From contig WPIO01000050.1 in the NCBI GenBank assembly GCA_009760855.2, forward strand, positions 2,425,001-2,489,000: a stretch of 64,000 nt of DNA, read 5' to 3'. The notes beneath the pieces were generated by a model. It saw only the letters and a list, made by a program, of their open reading frames with translations, did no database searches and was not told where the DNA came from. Shown one piece after another: positions 57,281-64,000 of the stretch. The translations under genes were made by a program, and so were the position numbers. Numbering within the stretch: position 1 is the first letter of the stretch; every line of letters begins with the position of its first letter. The stretch is from Cristatella mucedo (Eukaryota > Bryozoa > Phylactolaemata > Cristatellidae).

Positions 57281-57446
57281 GGGCTATGGCTTTGCTTCAG
57301 TCTTGCGAGAAGAATCACGGGACAGTACACCGACTGAAGATGAAATTGATACAAATTCTTTGCACGAAGAATCTGGAGGAATGAGACGGAGACGACTCCA
57401 GCCATGGACAATTTACGAGACTAACCGGTCGAGGACGTTATTCTAA
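57281..57446 (+). CDS. Exon R2: candidate last exon of gene copy 2
   Basis: The acceptor GCTAATATTTCACAG and entry phase 2 fit the phase-2 donor of D2. The product is acidic and then basic: G-Y-G-F-A-S-V-L-R-E-E-S-R-D, T-E-D-E-I-D-T-N-S-L-H-E-E-S, then G-G-M-R-R-R-R-L. It ends at TAA 57444-57446 after Ser-Arg-Thr-Leu-Phe. The distance to D2 (11.4 kb, with D3 and a LINE between) makes the join uncertain; phase agreement alone happens by chance one time in three. Homology to R1 supports it as a conserved segment. Confidence 0.5.
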
Positions 57447-57668
57447 AACTAATCAATGGGGGAGGAGATCGCCGAACTCTCGACTGACAATGAAATTGGC
57501 TTGAGTTCTTTGCAGGAAGCATCCAGAAGACCAAGAAAAGAGACGAATACTCGCCATCGGGTCACCGGTCTAACTGGTCTTATTGGACTGACGCGTCAAG
57601 GACGGTTTTCCAAACTACATCCACGGGCGAAGAGCTCGTACACAAGTATGGATTGGCGCGACCTTTGA
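57447..57668 (+). pseudogene. Second tandem unit of exon R2, after in-frame stops
   Basis: It is in the same frame as R2 but separated by TAA-AAC-TAA. GACAATGAAATTGGCTTGAGTTCTTTGCAGGAAGC repeats GAAGATGAAATTGATACAAATTCTTTGCACGAAGA of the first unit, about 160 bases upstream. The frame continues to TGA at 57666-57668. It looks like a partial internal duplication that is no longer translated, unless the upstream stop is spliced out. Confidence 0.5.
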
Positions 57669-58559
57669 ACAACGTATGGTAATAAGCTCATGCAGCTGTG
57701 ATGACTTAACTTAACAGACCGACGCCCTACTAATGGCATTCTACCTATATATCCCTACAATGAAGCATCTACTGCTGTTGCCCTGCGATCTACTACATTT
57801 GATTTTGAATACAATGTTACTCGATTGATGTACGTCTTCGGTATCAACTGTATATATATAGAGAGAGCGACAGGGGATGCAGGCGATTTATCGGAGCATT
57901 AGTGATGTGCTTTGATTATAATGACGACCAACTGACCAGCCTGAGCTTGCTTCAAAGCATGGTGCTATTTAAGGTTTCCATAACTAGGTTTTAATTAAGT
58001 TTTTTTTAAAGGCACAGAAAAGTTTGGAGTGTTTTATTGGTGAAATCTTTCGCTCTAACTCTGAAGGTTTCCGTTAAGTATATTTATAGCTACTTGAACC
58101 AAGAATATACCAGAATTGGGACATGGATACAATGGCACCTGCAGGCAGAGATTAGTTTCATAAGAAAGAGACGTTGAAATCAGCACTAACTGAGTTTGTG
58201 CATAGTGAGTTGTGCTGTGATGGCAGCATGCGAAAGTGAAGCTGGTGAATCAACCAACGTAATAATGAACCAGTACATCAATAGGTATTACCTTGGCCGT
58301 GTAAAAATTAATGAATCCCTCCAATTCAATATAAGGATAGATGGGTAGTAGATTTTTAGAAACAACGGTCAACATTTGCCTTTCGATTTTCGGCTTCGAG
58401 TGTCGTGGCTCTCGTGCACTGGCTGAAACAGCTTCTCACGTGGCTCATTCGCATGGCCCTACTCACATCAACGGTCACACAGTCAACCAAATCTTCTCTA
58501 ACAACTGCAGGCTATTAATACCAATTGTTATAAAATTCTGCTAATCTGACCGCACGAAG
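57669..58559. other. DNA after R2, partly matching 20.6-21.4 kb
   Basis: Alignable with copy 1 to about 58430. A short (TA)n tract lies at 57852-57860. The frame 58341-58544 has no known motif. Confidence 0.45.
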
Positions 58560-59440
58560 ATCTCATTTTTTCTACAGTGTGAGCCATTCTCGTCACCAAA
58601 AATCACCCGTGAATCGCGATACCTTAATAGGCTTGACATCGAGGCTACCAGTGACCGAACGTTGTTTCGCATCTTCTGCTCAGTCCCTTCTCTGACCTCC
58701 TATAAATGATAGATTGCTACAAACCGGCAATAGCTATACACTCGACTCGATCAGTTCTACTCGGACTCATCTAACTTTGTTCGCTCGCCCAGTTGGACTA
58801 TGGGTGCCCGCAGACATATAACTAGCTAAATCTAAGCCTGAAGAGCATACAAAATATGAGGACACACTGTCCATAGACCGACATTTCAGGACTAATGTAG
58901 ATTTATAATCTGATCATAGCAAAGGCCGACTCTATCTTCTACAAAAAACATTGTTGAATCACAGATGAACTGTTCGAAATTGCTAATGTCTACGGTCAAC
59001 CATCTCATCAACAGCTCCCAAGTTAACTCCTTACCTTGTCATAATTTTATTGATCTAGCTGAACGCTTCTCTATCTCTTGTTCAACAAGGAGGACAAGAT
59101 GAGGAAGAATATACCCAGGGGTGCAGCCGGCCCTACTAAATCCGGTTCCTCAGTTTTACGCCGTACCTCGATGTCTTCATTCAAGGAAGCCACCAATGAC
59201 CTCATTCTGAAGCTTTAATCCCGACTTAAAATTAAAACTAGTCCTCCAGACCCTAGTATCACTTTCAAACTTCTGCGACGACTACGACGTCTAGATTTGC
59301 TGCAGCCATACATAACTAATATCATAAATATTTCATTAGCTTCAGTTAATGTACCATCACCTTTCAAAAAGGCCATAGTCGTGCCACTAATCAAGAAAGC
59401 AGCACTATTATAAGAAAATATAAGCAAGTTATTTGCACCA
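58560..59440 (+). mobile_element. LINE fragment: region before the reverse transcriptase, decayed
   Basis: In the plus strand near 59290-59410 a broken frame reads I-T-N-I-I-N-I-S-L, then F-K-K-A-I-V-V-P-L-I-K-K, the typical segment just upstream of the reverse transcriptase in CR1/L2-like elements. Upstream sequence is probably older ORF2 but is too worn to be sure. Confidence 0.6.
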
Positions 59441-60600
59441 CCCCAATGTCTACATTCAAGCTCCCTAGTGGCATCCTATCGAAGTTGATATCCCAATCGA
59501 AGAAGAATGCTTGTCCTTCGGACCCTATTCCAGCTCTCGTGCTTCAACGATGTATAGATATGCTGCTGCAATGCATACCTAATGTCATCACTATGTCATA
59601 CGACACAATTCAAGTCATGGCACTCTTCAAAAAGGCTGCACTAAGGCCACTAGTCGAGAAAGCAGCAATAGACTAGAGAATTTTAGCTGAAACGAGTCGT
59701 GATATGCCAGCTGAACTCAAATATCGAAACTTAAAACCTTGCCTATAGGTTTCAGTGTGTTTTAGAGCTTATTCCTTCACAGACTAAATAGTGCTTCGGG
59801 TGCATAACGACCTACTTAGAAATGCAATCATAAATAGAGCTTCGCTGCTTGTGTTTCTCAATTTCTCGGCAGCTGTTGTTGCTGTCGACCACCAAGTCGT
59901 TCTTTAGTGCCTCTCATCTCGCCTGAGAGTCCTCTTTAATGCACTGCAATGGTTCATTATCTATCTGAGTGGGAGACTCCAGAGTATTAGTCTGAACAGA
60001 CACTTATAAGCAGAAGAACCTCTGAATTATAATTTACCTCAGGGCTCTCTGGGATCGTTTCGTTGCACATTGTATACTGCCTGTCTTGCCGATTTGATTT
60101 GCTGGCACAATCCAGGCTTTCACTGGTATGCAGTCGAAACTCAGTTTTACTATTGCTTTGATCTCTCCCCACTTTCAAGTATAAATAATTCTCTCAACTC
60201 CCTTGCTGCATGCATTGACTACTATCCCAAAGGGATAGCAGCAAAATTCTTTCTTGAATAATGATAAATAAAATATGCTAATTATGAGCAAACCAAGTGT
60301 TTTCTGAACGGCGTAGTCGAATATCGGTTGAATCTGTACGAAACCCGGCCTTCCTTTTTCGAATCGACCTCCCATTAGACGATCAAAGCAGCCCCACAGT
60401 CGAGTCTCACTGCTTTCACTGTAATACAGGTGTCAACAGTCTGCCTTGGTAAATTGAGATACCCCGTCCTAATTTGTCCATCCGTTTGGGACATTCAGTC
60501 TTGACTTCTGTCTCACTTGAATACCGGTCTACCGGCCGGCACAAAAAGTCTCCTTGAGATCTTGCAAAAATTTAAAGCTAGGTTTGTCTGTCATGAGCAT
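59441..60600 (+). mobile_element. LINE family A decayed copy with RT region (A15)
   Basis: The frame 59446-59676 contains C-P-S-D-P-I-P-A-L-V-L and A-L-F-K-K-A-A-L-R-P-L. Later sequence keeps worn versions of the RT blocks (CTCAATTTCTCGGCAGCTGTTG for L-S-A-A, CTCAGGGCTCTCTGG for Q-G-S) and N-S-L-N-S-L-A-A-C-I-D (60070-60261). It is broken throughout. Confidence 0.7.
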
Positions 60601-62150
60601 GGTAGACATTGGAACGGGTCGTGGCGGACCAGCTAAACTCATATATCGAAACCTCACATCTTGCTAGTAAGTTCCAGTCTGGCTTTAGAGCTAATCACTC
60701 CACAGAGTCAGCATTGCTTAGGCTATACAACGACCTACTTAGGAATGCAGACGTGTGTAGAGTTTTTCTGCTTGTTTTGCTCGATCTGTCGGCAGCTTTT
60801 GATACCATCAATCGCGAAGGTCTTCTTGAGCGCCTCTCATCTCTCCTGGGAAACACTGGCACAGCTCTGCAGTGGTCCACCTCTTATCTCAGTGGGGGAC
60901 TATGGAGTATTGACGTGAATGGACGAGGATTGTCCGAGGTACCTCTGAAATATGGGGTAATTCAGGGCTCCACGCTAGGTCCGGTTCTTTTCAGGGTTTA
61001 TACTCTCAAGCTTGCAGATGTCATTGCCAAGCACAATCTAGGTTTTCACTTCTATGCGGCTGATACTCCGTTGTACCTTTGCTTTGATCCCTCCCAGCTT
61101 TCAAGCACCTCAAATTCTCTCGACTCACTTGCTGCATGTATTGATGACATTCGCACGTGGATGGCAGCACATTTTTTTTTTAAACAGAATGACGATAAAA
61201 CGTAACCTACTAGTTATAGGCAAACCCAGTGTGATTCACAAATTGGAAAGGCTGACGCTCAAAATTGGCTCTGCCAGAATATCTCTAGTTATATCAGCTC
61301 GAAATCTAGGTGTCATATTCCAAAGCAACCTCTCGTTAGACGACCATATCAGCTCCACAGTCAAATCTGCCTATTTTTAGCATCATAACATTGCTAAAAC
61401 TCGTACTCGTTTAGATAAGGATACAACGTCCAAGTTAGTCCATGCATTCGTGGCATCCCGTCTCGACTTCAGCAACTCACTGCTTGCTGGCCTACCAGCA
61501 TGTCTGATTAGGCGATTGCATCTGGTGCTAGACTCCACCACCAGGCTTTTCTGTCGTGAGCATCGCATTTGCCACATTACACCACTTCTCGCCGACCTGC
61601 ACTGGCTACCAGTCAAGCAACGGATTGACTTCAAGGTTTTGTCGCTCACTTTTAGGTCACTTCATTCTTTGGCTCCAGGCAATCTCTAAGATCTACTCCC
61701 CCACTAGGCCAAGCATCGTACCACCAATTTTCGGAATCCAACAGTCTATAAGTACCTTGTACAAATCTCAAATCTTTTGGAGAGCGAACATTTAGTTCGT
61801 ATGCTCCCACAGCCGGGAACTCTCTCCCGACCTGCGTTATAACATCTTGACCTGACCACATTTAAAAAGGACTTAAAAACACACCTATTTAGGAAAGAAT
61901 TTAGTGGGTACCTATGATTCGTGCTTCATGTGCTTATGCTTGCTGTCACTGTGATGCTGCCAATAACTACATTTGTATGCTGACCCTGTGTATGTCACCC
62001 TTAACCACGTTATTAATTTCGTTTGTTTATCAAGCATGATATTACTCACCATTCAATTGCATTTCGTTTTGCAGAGAATATAAAGCGCCTAGAGAGAGAT
62101 TGAGTCCTTTGAGGACGCTTTATCAAGTGCTGCATTATTAATAATAATAT
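60601..62150 (+). mobile_element. LINE family A, most complete copy (A16)
   Basis: The 198-codon frame 60609-61205 has E-R-V-V-A-D-Q-L, F-Q-S-G-F-R-A-N-H-S-T-E-S-A-L, D-L-S-A-A-F-D-T-I (a catalytic Asp of the reverse transcriptase), G-V-I-Q-G-S-T-L-G-P-V-L-F and F-Y-A-A-D-T-P-L-Y-L. The last block should be F-Y-A-D-D-T, so one catalytic Asp is Ala. Overlapping frames to 61689 give the rest of the C-terminus; then come the 3' UTR, hairpin (62082-62121) and an ATTATTAATAATAATATTATTAT tail. It is frameshifted and catalytically dead, but shows the family structure. Confidence 0.93.
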
Positions 62151-64000
62151 TATTATGCTCGATTTAAACTTACAAGGCTTAAAGTTAATACAGTACTTTC
62201 ATAAAACTAACCAAAAAATTTTTTTTTCAGGATCGTGTACTACATTCTAAAATTATTAGTATCGTAAAGTATAATTCCTTTGAATAGAGCCATTAAAATA
62301 AGGTAATTTTCATGCAGCCGTACCACATATGCCACCATGAAATCGTTTAAAAAGTATGTTTGCCATGATCTTCGCAATTAAAATGTTACCTATGGCCTTA
62401 CCTACGGCCTCATGCCATCTACAAAAATCTGATTTTATTCAGTTATTTACAAAAAATCAATACTCGTTCCATTGCAATCACCATATATTCTCATTGAATA
62501 AATTTAAAAATCTCCAAAGCCGAGATGTATTGAAAACATTTCTTTTCTGCAAATAAATAAATTTTCTGTTGAACCATTAGTCACAATCTATAATATACCT
62601 CAATACAGATCTCATTCTCATTAAACGTAGACTTCTTGTCGATTCAGGTAATGCACTTGCAATGCAGTATTTATTGTTTCCATTACAAAAATCTGTATCC
62701 CAGCCACGACCTCTTCAGGCTAGCCTCTACAAATATCCACGCTATTTAATATCCTTCCATTGTGTATGCATTTAATTACTTTTATGATTATGCAATCTTT
62801 TAGTGGCTGGTACATTTTTATACCATTCCCGCTTAACTTGTTTAAAAAATAGAAAACGATGGTCGATTCGAAGAAATTTCGGGTCTGGCAGCCAAGTGAT
62901 TCACCAACAAAGACTGCAACATCCCAACCGACTGTCTCCGGCCGTAGGGACATGAATAATGGGCACCGTTATAGGGTGCTACCAATAACCAGCCACTACC
63001 GGAAGTCAACATTCATTTTTTGTCAGCACAGATGCATTCAACTTATATTGTAAAAAAGATTTCGGATAAATATTCCCCAGGTTTTCAGTCAGTGTAAAAA
63101 GACAAAATTTAATAGGCCGTCTCATGTTTCTACACGACTGACTCGATGTAGTTGGGCTATGGCCAGCACTTTTAGAATTAGTCGCCAAATTGCATGATCA
63201 TTTTCAGCTAGGTACATGGAAAGTTAACTAACCGTTCAAGTCGCTTAAGCAAACTATTACCTGAGTGACGCTGGTCAAGTGGCCTGCAATGGTAGGCGGC
63301 ATGTAGCAGGAGCCTTAGACACGGCTACAAGGAATTAATAGTAATGGGCACCCCCATGAGTTCGCAGTATTTAGACGTATAATTTAATGACGAAAACGTA
63401 TCTTGCTGCTAAAATGCACGTTGGCTATTTTTGTAAGCATTATTGCCAGACATTCGCAGCTTTAGTGTGAGCATAATACAAAGCACAATATCAAAGCAAC
63501 GTCGGTACAGAACGACTAATTAACGAGCCAAGCTCACTGCAGGGCTATATGAAAGTGCCGAAAGCACTTACAACGTGATGAATGTAGCACGAAAAAGCAG
63601 GCAGCTCCAAAAATTTGCATTCAGGACTTACCAGTAGCGCTGAAGCTAATATTAAATATCTACGGGGGAAATTCCGGCGAGAAAACGCGAGACCTTTTGC
63701 GGGTTTTTCCTCTAGCCAGGTCTCTGAGGCACGCTACTGCTGCTGGTGTGAATGACGAACGGTTTGAGCTCGACGTGATGTAGTCGTGCTTTCGCTTATT
63801 TACCACGTCTCCTGCTAGCTGTAGCTAGCGGAAACCAGTCATACTTGAAACGTCTCTGATAAAATGCTATTTAGCGGAATCGTCCGTTGCACCTGGTAGA
63901 TTAATGATACAATCCTTCTAGGTTATATCTTTATTTATGATTCCAAAGTTAAAGCATTCAAATAGTCACTTTCATTATTTAAAGTTAACGTTGAAGCTTT
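62151..64000. other. Unassigned DNA at the end of the window
   Basis: Short frames only (62356-62556, 62720-62953 minus, 62859-63053, 63006-63188 minus), none with a known motif. GC rises between 63650 and 63790. Confidence 0.3.

Overview
This window is nuclear DNA of an unidentified animal (metazoan). The support is spliced coding exons with GT/AG borders, C2H2-type zinc-finger exons, truncated non-LTR retrotransposons, tRNA-derived SINE-like pieces, a hAT DNA element and long CA/TG, GA and GACA microsatellites. There are no bacterial operons, CRISPR arrays or long uninterrupted genes. Non-LTR fragments of two families dominate. I cannot name the phylum from the sequence; the assignment to an animal is an inference from these elements.

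Under the repeats I find an old tandem duplication of one multi-exon gene. Exon names are mine. Copy 1 (+ strand) has a first-exon relative (exon 1a, ends 1600), a possible extra exon X (5197-5349), exon C1 (6426-6561), exon D1 (12019-12216) and a broken exon R1 (about 20430). Copy 2 (+ strand) has a possible TATA promoter (32850-32872), exon 1b with an ATG (33290-33695), a dead finger exon (38203-38286), finger exons Za3 (38453-38539) and Zb3 (38668-38772), exon C2 (41253-41388), exon D2 (45703-45900), an extra D-like exon D3 (48279-48465) and exon R2 (57281-57446, with a tandemly repeated extension to 57668). Splice phases agree across copy 2: 1b(1)-(1)Za3(1)-(1)Zb3(1)-(1)C2(2)-(2)D2(2)-(2)R2. 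C1 and C2 are both 136 nt, and D1 and D2 are both 198 nt. Introns around C and D also align between 6.3-13.3 kb and 41.1-47.0 kb, and the R surroundings align between 19.5-21.4 kb and 56.35-58.4 kb. A third, partial and mostly decayed set of finger exons lies at 28.1-30.3 kb.

The inferred product is a small zinc-finger protein: an N-terminal exon with an acidic patch, a normal C2H2 finger, a canonical-type linker split by an intron, an unusual C-x2-C-x12-H-x5-C finger, and a C-terminal module I do not recognise with the core GV-x-S-W-x-E-A-E.

The remaining DNA is mostly mobile elements. LINE family A is CR1/L2-like; its 3' end carries a conserved hairpin and an (ATT)n tail. LINE family B is related, with an (ATTAC)n-type tail. 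Many copies are truncated, nested or inverted. Position 23-210 is a short hAT element resembling the SPIN group. Long stretches without identifiable content are listed as such.
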